Of a stretch of 64,000 bases of DNA, positions 35,942-44,252 are shown one piece after another. Under the pieces are notes generated by a model. That model did not search any database, was not told where the DNA came from, and saw only the letters and a list, made by a program, of their open reading frames with translations. The stretch comes from Thioalkalivibrio sp. ALJ21. Lineage in GTDB: Bacteria > Pseudomonadota > Gammaproteobacteria > Ectothiorhodospirales > Ectothiorhodospiraceae. The translations under genes and the position numbers were made by a program. The stretch covers positions 248,001-312,000 of the forward strand of contig NZ_KB905155.1 of assembly GCF_000378605.1 (NCBI RefSeq), written 5' to 3'. Each line of letters begins with the position of its first letter. The stretch's first letter is position 1.

Positions 35942-36592
35942 GGGCCGTGGGGTTCCGAAAAGCGCAATATCCGGCGCCGGCAGGTGGATCTCCCAGCCAA
36001 GATGCGCGGCGATCCAGTGCAGGGTGTCGGGCCCGTAGAAGGCCACATGGGTGGGGTCGCGACGGTAGTGCCAGCGATGAAAGGCCGCCGCGGGGGGCGG
36101 CCAGCCAGTCATGATCGCAAGCGTGCCGCCGGGGCGCAGCAGGGTGGCCATCTCGCCAAGGGTGGCGATCGGGTCATGGAGGTGCTCAAGGACCTCGGTA
36201 CAGGTGACGAGATCGAAACGGTCGGCGGGAGCGGGCCGTGCGGGGGTGAACACCGGGTCATATGACTGCATGGCATAGCCGTGCGCACGCAGCATGTTCG
36301 CCAGCACCGGATGGGGGCCGCAGCCCCAGTCGACGCCCTGCGCCGGTGGTGGGCAGTGTGCCTCCAGCGGTGCAAGCAGGCGGCCCAGAAACCGCCGATA
36401 TCCGGGGTCATCCGGCCGGTTTTCGTGCGTCTGGTAGTACTCGCGCTCGAACGCGGGGGTGGGCCAGCAACGGCGCTCCAGAACAATCAGCGAGCAGGCC
36501 CGGCAGCGCTGGTAGTCCCCGGGCGAGGGGTCGCGCACCCCGCGGCTGAAAAACGGGCGCAGAAGGCTGGCGCACAACGGACATCGGGCCAT
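35924..36592 (-). CDS. Class I SAM-dependent methyltransferase with N-terminal zinc-ribbon
   Basis: A 222-residue protein. The N-terminus has paired cysteines (CPLCASLLRPF and YQRCRACSLIVLE), a zinc ribbon. The SAM site follows (VDWGCGPHPVLANML) with a FDLVTCTEVLEHLHDP motif, as in UbiG/UbiE-like type-11 methyltransferases. Substrate unknown. The final residues (KGNTD) and the TAA stop are encoded by the tip of repeat copy C, and a solo repeat tip lies just before the start codon, so the gene is bracketed by element ends. Confidence 0.78.
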   Translation of the reverse strand: MARCPLCASLLRPFFSRGVRDPSPGDYQRCRACSLIVLERRCWPTPAFEREYYQTHENRPDDPGYRRFLGRLLAPLEAHCPPPAQGVDWGCGPHPVLANMLRAHGYAMQSYDPVFTPARPAPADRFDLVTCTEVLEHLHDPIATLGEMATLLRPGGTLAIMTGWPPPAAAFHRWHYRRDPTHVAFYGPDTLHWIAAHLGWEIHLPAPDIALFGTPRPKGNTD

Positions 36593-36596
36593 GCGT

Positions 36597-36609
36597 CAGT
36601 GTTTCCCTA
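36597..36609. repeat. Solo tip E of the inverted-repeat element
   Basis: CAGTGTTTCCCTA matches the right tip of the larger copies but has no partner arm nearby. It fills the 14-bp gap between the methyltransferase start and the protease stop; its last three bases form the TAG stop of the protease gene. Confidence 0.65.
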
Positions 36610-37293
36610 GCGGCGCAAAAAGCGGAACCAGGACGCGATGTTCAACAGGCTCATCAGGGACTGGGCGAGGTAGGTATAGGCCGCGGCCTTCAGGATGCGC
36701 TGGGCATGGGGATAGTCCGGCGGGTGCAGGTAATTGCCCCGGCGCAGCATCGGCAGGGCGCGGCGAAAGCTCGCATCGAACTCGGTGGGCAGGGTGACGA
36801 AGTGCACCAGCGCGGCGATCCCCATCGACAGGATCCCGGCCAGGAAAAACAGGATGCCCGGCGCCGGGTGCCGGGCGATCAGCGTGATGATGGGGATCGC
36901 AACCAGCAGCCAGGCCCCGATCTGCTGTCCGTAACGGGACAGGCAGACCAGGTTGCTGCGCATGCGCAGGGGTGGGTAGTCCTGGGCGTGCTGGACCGCG
37001 TGCCCGACCTCGTGCGCAGCCACCGTGATCGCAGTGAGCGAGCGACCGTCGTGGTTGTCCTCCGACAGCCGCACGGCGCGATCGAACGGGTCGTAGTGGT
37101 CGCCATCGCGGGTGGATTCGACGCGCACGTGGTGCAGGCCATGGCGATCCAGAAGGTCACGCGCCAGCTCGGCGCCGGTGCCGTCGTAGCGGTCCTCCGG
37201 CTGGCTGTACTTCTTCATCGTCTGGCGTACCCACCAGCTCGGTGCCCAGGCCAGAAGCAGCACGAGCGGTGCGAGCAGAATCAGCAGTCGCAT
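36607..37293 (-). CDS. YugP-type neutral zinc metallopeptidase
   Basis: A 228-residue membrane protein. An N-terminal helix is followed by the zinc-binding motif AAHEVGHAVQHAQ (HExxH type) and by three further hydrophobic segments (AWLLVAIPIITLIA, LFFLAGILSMGIAAL, and a C-terminal one). TLPTEFDASFRRAL, characteristic of the YugP family, is present. Physiological substrates are unknown. Its stop codon overlaps a solo repeat tip. Confidence 0.88.
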   Translation of the reverse strand: MRLLILLAPLVLLLAWAPSWWVRQTMKKYSQPEDRYDGTGAELARDLLDRHGLHHVRVESTRDGDHYDPFDRAVRLSEDNHDGRSLTAITVAAHEVGHAVQHAQDYPPLRMRSNLVCLSRYGQQIGAWLLVAIPIITLIARHPAPGILFFLAGILSMGIAALVHFVTLPTEFDASFRRALPMLRRGNYLHPPDYPHAQRILKAAAYTYLAQSLMSLLNIASWFRFLRR

Positions 37294-37366
37294 GCCTTCA
37301 TCATGGCGCGACTTCCCCTTCGGGGGAAGTCACCCGGGCGAATCCTTCCGGCAGGGTGCTGCGTGC

Positions 37367-39670
37367 TCAGTCCTCGGCTTCGTCGTAATCGCCCTTGTGC
37401 TTCGGATTGGGGCGTGCCCTCTGGTCCTTCGAGTAGTCGCGACCGTCGTCCGTGTTTTCGCCCTGCTCCTGCGTGAGACGCAGGTGCGCGGGCGGAGCGC
37501 TGCCGTCCTTTTCCTGACCGAAGTAGATGGTCTGATGCGGGAACGGGATCTCGATACCGGCGGCGTCGAAGTGCTTCTTCACCAGGCGGTTGAACGCACG
37601 GCCCAGGCCAAACTGCGTACCGGGCAGCGCCTTGATGCGGATGCGCACGTTGACCGAGCTGTCGGCCAGTGCAGTCACCCCGTGTACCTCCATCTCGTCG
37701 AGGATGTTCGGACCCTGGTCCGGGTCTTCCTTGAGTTCTTCGAAGGCCTCGCGCAGGCGCACGATGACCTCGTCGATGTCCTCGCGATAGGCCACGCCGT
37801 ACTCGCCTACGTGATAGCCATACTCGCGCATGTAGTTGGAGACGGCATCCACCGACGAGAACGGGATCAGGTGGTAGGTGCCGGACAGGTCACGCAGGCC
37901 CATGGAACGGATCGTGAGCTTCTCGACCACCCCGGTCATGCCGGCCACCGTGACCACGTCCCCGGTGTTGATGGCTTTCTCCAGCTGAATGAACACCCCG
38001 GTGATGATGTCCTGCACCAGCTTTTGTGCGCCGAAGCCAACCGCCAGGCCGAGCACACCGGCGCCGGCCAGCAGCGGGCCGATGTTCACGCCAATCTCGG
38101 CCAGCACGATCATGGTGGTCATCACGGCCAGCACAACGGCGACCGCGTTGCGGAACAAGGTCAGCAGGGTCTTCTCGCGAGCCCCGGGCTCGCCCTCGCC
38201 GGTATTCGGGCTCAGGCGGTGCTCGATCCAGCTGGCGAACACGAGCCAGATGGCCAGGGCGCCGATCAGGATCAGGGCGACCGAGATCGCGGTGCCCAGC
38301 ACGTACATGCCCGCATCGGAAGCAATCCAGGCGCCGAGATTGAACGCGCCCCAGGCATCCGCGATCACCGCCAGCACGATGAGCAGGATCACCAGGCGCA
38401 TCGTCTTCAGCGCCTTGGGGATATAGGAGTTCAGGCGTGCCTCGAGCATCGGGAACTTCATGCGAGTCTCGTCCGGTACCCGGATCTCGCGGCCGATGAT
38501 CTGGCTGAGCACGTTGGCGACGAAGACCCCGATGAATACGGCCAGTACCGTTTGTCCGGTGGCCTTGGCCATGAAGGGCAGGGCATCTTCCGGGCGGGTA
38601 ATGCTGACGATCGCCAGGGTCAGGAAGTAGATCAGCGCGATCCAGTGCCAGGCGTTCGCCAGGAAGGTCAGCGTCATGCGCGTGAAAGCGAACCCGGCGC
38701 GGTTGGCGACCAGGATCAGGCGGTCATGCACGCGCTGGCGGTTTTGCAGGATGATGACCGCGGCGTAGAGGAAGGCGGTCAGCATGACCAGCAGGCCCAG
38801 CGAGCGCCCGGCCTCGCTGGAGAGGTGATTGTTGGCCAGCGGGACCAGCAGCAGCAGGCCGTAGCCGATGTAGGTGACCAGGCGTGCCAGCCAGGCATTC
38901 CAGTAGGCGGCCTCGTCGCCGGCCATGGGCAGCAGGCGCAGACCCTGGTAGCGCGTGGCGAAGATCAGGCGCAGGGCCGCTTTGGTGACCTCGATCAGCA
39001 GGAAGGCGTTGAGGAACAGCGAGTGCCGCGTCAGCATCTCCCCGGAATCCCCAAGCACAAAGAGCGCGAGGCCATAACCCCCGACCCAGGCCAGGATCAC
39101 GATCAGGAAATCGATCAGCGCGGCCAGGAGTACGGCGGGGAGTGCGCGCAGCAGGTGATACTGCTCCGGCGAGTTGATCACCCAGCGGTCCAGCGCAGCG
39201 AACATCGGGCTGCCAAGACGCCGCAGGATGAGGAAGGCGGCGATCGTCAGGACAATCAGGATCGCGAGGTCCAGCACGCCCGCGCCGAATACCACCGGGT
39301 CGATCGAGCTCAGCTTGTCGCCAATGTCCACGGCGATCTCGTTCAGGGCCCGAATCTCCTGCACCGTGCCTTCGGCCAGCGATTGGGTGAGCTGGGCGAT
39401 CTGGCGCGGGATCGACGTCGGTTCGTCGGTGTCGACCGCCGCCTCATCGTCTGCCGTGCTTTCGTCGTCCCCGGTACGCTCGGCACGCAGTGTCTCGAGC
39501 AGGCGTTCGCGTGCCTCTTCGTTTTCCAGTGCCTCGATCAGCGCGTCATGCAGATCGCGTCCATCGCCACCCTCCTGGGCCTGGACGGTCCCCAGGGGCA
39601 TGAGCAGCGACAGCGAGAAGAGGGTGAGGAGGAGGACGAAGGGGAGACGCAAGAAGCGGCTGGGGGACAC
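37367..39670 (-). CDS. Mechanosensitive channel of the MscS/MscK type
   Basis: A 767-residue protein with a signal peptide (FVLLLTLFSLSLLMPLG), a hydrophilic acidic periplasmic part, about ten membrane helices, and the MscS core near residues 570-740: LAVGFGAQKLVQDIITGVF (pore helix), then the beta domain VVTVAGMTGVVEKLTIRSM and the C-terminal cage with TIYFGQEKDG. It releases solutes on hypo-osmotic shock, which suits a halophile or alkaliphile. The GTG at 39670 is chosen because AGGT precedes it and the signal peptide follows; an ATG at 39781 lies in the solo repeat tip region. Confidence 0.88.
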   Translation of the reverse strand: MSPSRFLRLPFVLLLTLFSLSLLMPLGTVQAQEGGDGRDLHDALIEALENEEARERLLETLRAERTGDDESTADDEAAVDTDEPTSIPRQIAQLTQSLAEGTVQEIRALNEIAVDIGDKLSSIDPVVFGAGVLDLAILIVLTIAAFLILRRLGSPMFAALDRWVINSPEQYHLLRALPAVLLAALIDFLIVILAWVGGYGLALFVLGDSGEMLTRHSLFLNAFLLIEVTKAALRLIFATRYQGLRLLPMAGDEAAYWNAWLARLVTYIGYGLLLLVPLANNHLSSEAGRSLGLLVMLTAFLYAAVIILQNRQRVHDRLILVANRAGFAFTRMTLTFLANAWHWIALIYFLTLAIVSITRPEDALPFMAKATGQTVLAVFIGVFVANVLSQIIGREIRVPDETRMKFPMLEARLNSYIPKALKTMRLVILLIVLAVIADAWGAFNLGAWIASDAGMYVLGTAISVALILIGALAIWLVFASWIEHRLSPNTGEGEPGAREKTLLTLFRNAVAVVLAVMTTMIVLAEIGVNIGPLLAGAGVLGLAVGFGAQKLVQDIITGVFIQLEKAINTGDVVTVAGMTGVVEKLTIRSMGLRDLSGTYHLIPFSSVDAVSNYMREYGYHVGEYGVAYREDIDEVIVRLREAFEELKEDPDQGPNILDEMEVHGVTALADSSVNVRIRIKALPGTQFGLGRAFNRLVKKHFDAAGIEIPFPHQTIYFGQEKDGSAPPAHLRLTQEQGENTDDGRDYSKDQRARPNPKHKGDYDEAED

Positions 39671-39756
39671 GGGCGGACCTCGGGTTTGGACGGGGTTCGC
39701 GGGTCGCCAGGAGGACGCCAGTGCGAGCATCCGTGCGACAGCGGAGGAATGTAGTC

Positions 39757-39767
39757 TAGGGAAACGC
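39757..39767. repeat. Solo tip F of the inverted-repeat element
   Basis: TAGGGAAACGC matches the outer 11 bases of the family tip with the leading TA; no second arm is seen. It lies in the short gap between mscS-like and mtgA. At 11 bp a chance match is possible. Confidence 0.4.
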
Positions 39768-39803
39768 CAAGGCATTTTCACGCCCGCGGAGCGAGCGCAG
39801 GGA

Positions 39804-40526
39804 CTATTCCAGCAGCATCGGGTCCAGCCATGCGATTCCCAGCTGGTTCATCTGGCGCTCGATCCAGGCGATACGCTGGCTGAGGCGCGGGCCGGGGTTG
39901 ACCGGGTTGTAGCTGCCCGGGCTGGGCAGAATCGCGGCAAGGCGTGCGGACTGGTGCCGGTCCAGTTCGCGCGCGGACACGCCAAAGTAGTGTTGTGCTG
40001 CATGTTCGATGCCATAGATGCCCGGACCCCACTCGGCCAGGTTCAGGTAGACCTCGAAGATGCGGCGCTTGGGCCAGATGGTTTCCATCCCCGCCGTGAA
40101 TCCGGCCTCCAGCGTCTTGCGGACCCAGGAGCGCTTGTGCCACAGGAACAGGTTCTTGGCCGTTTGCTGGCTGATGGTGCTGGCCCCGCGCAGGCGCTGG
40201 CCGTGCAGCATGTGGTCATCTACCGCCTGGCGCATGGAGCCCCAGTCGAAACCGCGATGTACCGGGAAGTGCTGGTCTTCCGCTGCGATCACGGCCAGCA
40301 TCAGGTGACGCGGAAGGTCATCCAGGCGCTGCCATTCCGGCCGCAGGCGGGATGCGGTCTGCCAGTCCGTGGCGACGACCATGGCCATGCCGTAGGGCGG
40401 GTTGACCTTGGCAAACAGCACGATCAGGCCGAGCGCGAACGTGATCGCGAGTGTGAGTGTCCCGGCCAGCAGCCAGGTCAGTGCGCGGAGCAGACGGGCG
40501 ATCGGTCCGCGTCGTCGACGGGCCAT
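39804..40526 (-). CDS. mtgA: Monofunctional peptidoglycan transglycosylase MtgA
   Basis: A 240-residue GT51 glycosyltransferase that polymerises lipid II. One N-terminal membrane helix (LTWLLAGTLTLAITFALGLI) precedes the domain with the catalytic motif AAEDQHFPVHRGFDW and the second motif GASTISQQTAKNLFLW, followed by KRRIFEVYLNLAEWG. No transpeptidase domain follows, which separates it from class A PBPs. The ATG at 40526 has AGGG eight bases upstream; a GTG three codons earlier is possible. Confidence 0.94.
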   Translation of the reverse strand: MARRRRGPIARLLRALTWLLAGTLTLAITFALGLIVLFAKVNPPYGMAMVVATDWQTASRLRPEWQRLDDLPRHLMLAVIAAEDQHFPVHRGFDWGSMRQAVDDHMLHGQRLRGASTISQQTAKNLFLWHKRSWVRKTLEAGFTAGMETIWPKRRIFEVYLNLAEWGPGIYGIEHAAQHYFGVSARELDRHQSARLAAILPSPGSYNPVNPGPRLSQRIAWIERQMNQLGIAWLDPMLLE

Positions 40527-40578
40527 CAGTGCCACCCTGTGTGTAGGTGCAGTCCCATGTTCATCGAGGTCAAGAATA

Positions 40579-40591
40579 CCGCGACTCGCGG
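40579..40591. other. 13-nt palindrome in the divergent mtgA/40783 spacer
   Basis: CCGCGACTCGCGG is a perfect palindrome around one central base. The 256-bp spacer (40527-40782) between divergent genes should hold promoters for both; this could be an operator, but no -35/-10 pair was convincing. Confidence 0.3.
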
Positions 40592-40782
40592 TTTGATCGA
40601 GTATCTAGTCGGTGCGGTCTGATACGGTAAAGCCCAGTAACGATGCAGACCCAATCTTGACCGACGGGGAAACTCGTTCCCGGTTGAACTGTTTCCGTCA
40701 TGCGTGGCCCAACCACGTAAGCCTAAGCCGGCGTTCGGCCCGGCGATACCATCCGACCCACACGAACAAGAAGGAGAGACCC

Positions 40783-41112
40783 ATGGACGTGATGCCCTAT
40801 CGGTATACCACCCCCAGTGGAGAGGCCGTTTCCTTCGAGTTTCGTTTGCATCCCGAGACCGGGTCCGCGGTGCGTGTCCAGCAGCTGCTGGACCGGCTGG
40901 TGGAGACCCTGGATCACGAGATCGGACTGCTGGGTGATACCTGCAATGGGGATGTGCTGCAGGCGCTGGCAATGGCGCTGGCCGTGCGCACCGACATGAT
41001 CCCCGCGCACCCGGAGATGACCCGCGATCTGGCGCGCGACGTGGTTGAACGTGCATTGGGCTCGCTGCCGGAGGCCGAGTATCAGTATCTGGGCCCGGTT
41101 GGCCATGCCTGA
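40783..41112 (+). CDS. Hypothetical protein
   Basis: A 109-residue soluble protein beginning MDVMPYRYTTPSGEAVSFEF. It has a predicted beta N-terminus and two or three helices (VQQLLDRLVETLDHEIGLL and DVLQALAMALAVR). I do not recognise the family. Start and reality are supported by AAGGAGA five bases before the ATG and by an eight-base overlap with the next gene, indicating an operon with the DCC-family gene. Confidence 0.65.
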   Translation: MDVMPYRYTTPSGEAVSFEFRLHPETGSAVRVQQLLDRLVETLDHEIGLLGDTCNGDVLQALAMALAVRTDMIPAHPEMTRDLARDVVERALGSLPEAEYQYLGPVGHA

Positions 41113-41500
41113 CCATGCATTATCCGGGCGGCGCCCCATCGTCTTTTTCGATGGTGGCTGCCCGCTTTGCCGCCGCGAGATCAGCCACTACCGGCGGCTG
41201 GACAAGGCCGGTCGCGTGGACTGGCAGGACATCCATGCCGACGCGGCGCCCTTGAAGGCATGGCGCATCGACTGGGACGCGGCGATGCGGCGGATGCATG
41301 TGGTCGATGCCCGGGGGCAGATCCATAGTGGGGCCTGGGCGTTTGTCGTCGTCTGGCGGCATTTGCCGTACTACCGCTTGCTGGGACGGGTTCTGTCGCG
41401 CGTGCCGCCCGTGGTGCGTCTGATGGATCGGGTTTACAACGGGATTGCGCGTCGACGCTGGCGGTCGCGTTGTGGTGACGGGCTCTGCCGGCCCGATTAG
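41105..41500 (+). CDS. DCC-family (DUF393) thiol-disulfide oxidoreductase-like protein
   Basis: A 131-residue protein with the DCC signature VFFDGGCPLCRREISHYR (conserved Asp, CxxC) followed by VDWQDIHADAAPL and a basic C-terminus. The family is thioredoxin-like and predicted redox-active; its substrates are unknown. The start at 41105 overlaps the previous stop. A rho-independent terminator follows at 41583. Confidence 0.88.
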   Translation: MPDHALSGRRPIVFFDGGCPLCRREISHYRRLDKAGRVDWQDIHADAAPLKAWRIDWDAAMRRMHVVDARGQIHSGAWAFVVVWRHLPYYRLLGRVLSRVPPVVRLMDRVYNGIARRRWRSRCGDGLCRPD

Positions 41501-41582
41501 CCCGGCGGCGATGAAGGCTGTGCAAGGCGCAGTCTCGCGCCAACATGCCAAGTAATCGCCAGGGCGACCTGGATGAGTGCGA

Positions 41583-41605
41583 CGGCACCTGTCGGTGCCG
41601 TTTTT
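41583..41605 (+). terminator. Rho-independent terminator after the DCC-family gene
   Basis: CGGCACC (41583-41589) and GGTGCCG (41594-41600) form a seven-base stem with a TGTC loop, followed by TTTTT. Confidence 0.82.
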
Positions 41606-41624
41606 GATCGAGGAAATCGGAACC

Positions 41625-42200
41625 GTGAAACGGCTGCTGGCGGGGCTGGCCCTGGTCGTGGGATGTGTGTTCGGCATGCCGGTTTGGGCGGACAGCCTGG
41701 TGGCTGAGCGAGCTATTGTGGCCCAGTTGCAGGAGCCCCATCGGATCCTGTTAATGCGGCATGCCGCGGCTCCGGGGATTGGTGACCCTGCGGGTTTCGA
41801 TCTCGAGGACTGCACAACCCAGCGCAACCTCTCCGAGGAGGGTCGTGATCAGGCGCGCGATCTTGGTGAGCGTCTGCGCGCCGCCGGGCTGGCGGAGATC
41901 CGCGTGTTTGCCGGCCCGTGGTGCCGCAATGCGGATACGGCGCGCCTGCTGGGCTATGGCGAGCCGGAGATCCTCGATGCGCTGGGTTCGATCTTTCGCA
42001 CCAATGAATCCGACCGGGAGCGCCGGATGCGTGCCTGGCACCAGCATCTTGCGGAGGCCTTCGCGCGCGAGGCGGGCCCGGCGGTGTATGTCACGCATCG
42101 CGCGAACATCATGGAGCTGTCCGGTCGCAGCATCGGTGCGGGCGACATGCTGGTGGTGGAGATCGATGCCGATGGTGGCGCCCGGCCCATCGCTGACTGA
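41625..42200 (+). CDS. Exported histidine phosphatase family protein
   Basis: A 191-residue protein with a signal peptide (LLAGLALVVGCVFGMPVWA, cleaved near ADS) and a histidine-phosphatase core: ILLMRHAAAPG (catalytic RHG-type motif, here RHA), RNLSEEGRDQARDLGERL and VYVTHRANIMELSG (second His). Such periplasmic members dephosphorylate small molecules, but substrate is unknown. The GTG at 41625 is chosen because GAGGA lies upstream and the signal peptide starts there. Confidence 0.82.
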   Translation: MKRLLAGLALVVGCVFGMPVWADSLVAERAIVAQLQEPHRILLMRHAAAPGIGDPAGFDLEDCTTQRNLSEEGRDQARDLGERLRAAGLAEIRVFAGPWCRNADTARLLGYGEPEILDALGSIFRTNESDRERRMRAWHQHLAEAFAREAGPAVYVTHRANIMELSGRSIGAGDMLVVEIDADGGARPIAD

Positions 42201-42226
42201 TGCCACAGGCCCCGGCAAGGGGCGCC

Positions 42227-43516
42227 CTACATGTACGGCCCGATGATGCGCGCGATCCAGCCGTAGATACGGTACTTCCAGGGCCGGTTTTCCCAGGCCT
42301 CGATGGTCATGCGCTCGGCCTCGGTCTCGGCCTTGTCTTCCTCGATCAGTTCCCGGATCGAGCGGGCGAAATCTTCGTCATAGATGTTCAGATTGGTTTC
42401 GTCGTTCAGACGGAACGAGCGGTTGTGCAGGTTGGCCGAGCCAATGCTGGCCCAGCGATCGTCCACGCTCATCAGCTTGGAGTGATACATCCGCGGATGG
42501 TATTCGTACAGCTCCACGCCGGCTTCCAGTATTGGTCGCCAGCGATTGACCGAGGCGTGGCGCACGAAGCCGAAGGTCATCGTGTCGCCCGGCATCAGCA
42601 CGCGGATCCGGACACCGCGTTCGGCGGTTTCGGTCAGGGCATCGAGAAAGTCCGGATCGGGATAGAAATACGCCGTTCCAATCGTCACCTGCTCTTCGGC
42701 TGCGGCCAGGGCGTGCAGGAACATCTTGCGGATGCGATGGCGACCCTCGCGTGGGGCGCTGACGACGACCTGCGCATCCAGTTCGCCTTGCTCTTCGAGT
42801 TCCGGGTAGTAGGTATCGCCCAGCAGTAGTTCGCCCATGGCATCCAGCCAGGTCTCCATGAAGGCCGCCTGCAGGTTACCCACCACGGGTCCGGTAACGC
42901 GGAAATGGTTGTCGCGGTAGGGTTCGCGATCCTCACCGGGCACCCAGGAGTCGGCCACGTTGGCGCCGCCAATAAATCCGGTTCTGCCGTCCACGACCAG
43001 TATCTTGCGGTGGGTGCGATGGTTGAACCGCGACATCTCGTACCAGGAGGGTTTGCGCCAGCGCACGACCTCCGCGCCTGCGTCGGTCATGCGGTCGAAT
43101 TTTTCCTGGGAGGCCGCCACGGAGCCGATGTAGTCGATGACCACGTGCACCTTCACGCCACGCTCGGCGGCGCGCGCAAAGGCCTCCGCGAAGCGGGCCG
43201 CCTGATAGCCCCAGAATTCGTATACCTCGAAGGTAACCGTATGCTCGGCGCCCTCGATCGCCTCGATCTTGGCGTCGTAGATGGCCTCGCCGTCGCGCAG
43301 CAGCTCCAGCGCGTTGCCGGAGACGATCGGCTGCTGCAGCGTGAGACCCATTCCGCGGCGAAATGCACTGTCCGACGTCCCATAGTCGATGGCCACCGGG
43401 ACCTTCACCCGGTCGGGTTTCGGGAGGAGGTTAAACAGGGCAACATTCGCCAGCACGAAGGCGAGCGCGAGGCCCAGGAGGATACCGACAGGAATGCCGA
43501 TGACGCGGCGGCGCAT
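42227..43516 (-). CDS. Phospholipase D-domain protein, cardiolipin-synthase-like
   Basis: A 429-residue membrane-anchored enzyme with two HKD motifs: HRKILVVDGRTGFIGG and HSKLMSVDDRWASIGSANL. One N-terminal membrane helix (GIPVGILLGLALAFVLAN) anchors it. Architecture fits bacterial cardiolipin synthases of the ClsB/ClsC group, which condense phosphatidylglycerol or phosphatidylethanolamine head groups. Which Cls subtype is not clear from sequence alone. Confidence 0.88.
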   Translation of the reverse strand: MRRRVIGIPVGILLGLALAFVLANVALFNLLPKPDRVKVPVAIDYGTSDSAFRRGMGLTLQQPIVSGNALELLRDGEAIYDAKIEAIEGAEHTVTFEVYEFWGYQAARFAEAFARAAERGVKVHVVIDYIGSVAASQEKFDRMTDAGAEVVRWRKPSWYEMSRFNHRTHRKILVVDGRTGFIGGANVADSWVPGEDREPYRDNHFRVTGPVVGNLQAAFMETWLDAMGELLLGDTYYPELEEQGELDAQVVVSAPREGRHRIRKMFLHALAAAEEQVTIGTAYFYPDPDFLDALTETAERGVRIRVLMPGDTMTFGFVRHASVNRWRPILEAGVELYEYHPRMYHSKLMSVDDRWASIGSANLHNRSFRLNDETNLNIYDEDFARSIRELIEEDKAETEAERMTIEAWENRPWKYRIYGWIARIIGPYM

Positions 43517-43634
43517 GGTAGGCCTCTTGTATAGAACCCGTTATAGGGATGGTGGGGAAGGGTTGGATGGTGCCGGTGTGGAACCCGCGTGTTGCAGTGT
43601 ACACAATGCGCTGCGGACAACCCTGGAAGATGTC

Positions 43635-44075
43635 ATGAATCCTTTTTTGGAAGCAGCACTGGACGAGGCGCGAACCGGCTGGGATGAAGGGGGTATCCCG
43701 ATTGGTTCGGTCATCGAGCATGGCGGCCGCATCGTCGGCCGCGGACACAATCGGCGAGTACAGAACGGCAGCGCCATCCTGCATGCCGAAATGGATGCCC
43801 TGGAGAACGCCGGACGCCAGCCCGCAGGCGTCTACCGCGAGTGCACGCTCTACACCACGCTCTCGCCCTGCGCGATGTGCAGCGGGGCGATCGTGCTGTA
43901 CGGCATCCCGCGTGTGGTGATTGGTGAAAATGCCACCTTCATGGGGGAGGAGGACTGGCTACGCTCGCATGGAGTTCAGGTCGATGTGCTGCAGGACGCC
44001 GCCTGCCAGGAACTGATGACCGCGTTTATCGAACGCCACCCCGACCTGTGGCACGAGGATATCGGTTGCGAATAG
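43635..44075 (+). CDS. Cytosine deaminase of the yeast (FCY1) type
   Basis: A 146-residue zinc-dependent deaminase. Zinc ligands are in ILHAEMDALENAGR (H-[AC]-E) and LSPCAMCSGAIVLYG (PCxxC). The wording around these motifs (TLYTTLSPC, AIVLYGIPRVVIGEN, and the C-terminal ending ERHPDLWHEDIG) resembles yeast cytosine deaminase Fcy1 much more than tRNA deaminase TadA or guanine deaminase. It would convert cytosine to uracil in pyrimidine salvage. The ATG at 43635 fits the family N-terminus. Confidence 0.8.
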   Translation: MNPFLEAALDEARTGWDEGGIPIGSVIEHGGRIVGRGHNRRVQNGSAILHAEMDALENAGRQPAGVYRECTLYTTLSPCAMCSGAIVLYGIPRVVIGENATFMGEEDWLRSHGVQVDVLQDAACQELMTAFIERHPDLWHEDIGCE

Positions 44076-44252
44076 CGCTGGTTTGACCGGAACGCCCTTG
44101 CTGGCGGGCGGAGCGGGCTTGCCGCCTCGGACAAGGCAGCGACAAGGGGCAGGCGCCCGGTGAGCGCCTCATGGTGCCCTTCGCGGTGAACGCCACTGTT
44201 CTGGCATGGTCGCTGCTTGGGTGCCGGGTGTAACGAAAACCGGGAGCACCCC

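Noticed and set aside
37292-39754. 820-residue + strand frame opposite the MscS-type gene
   Set aside because: His/Gln/Asp-rich antisense composition; the - strand has signal peptide, membrane helices and MscS core.
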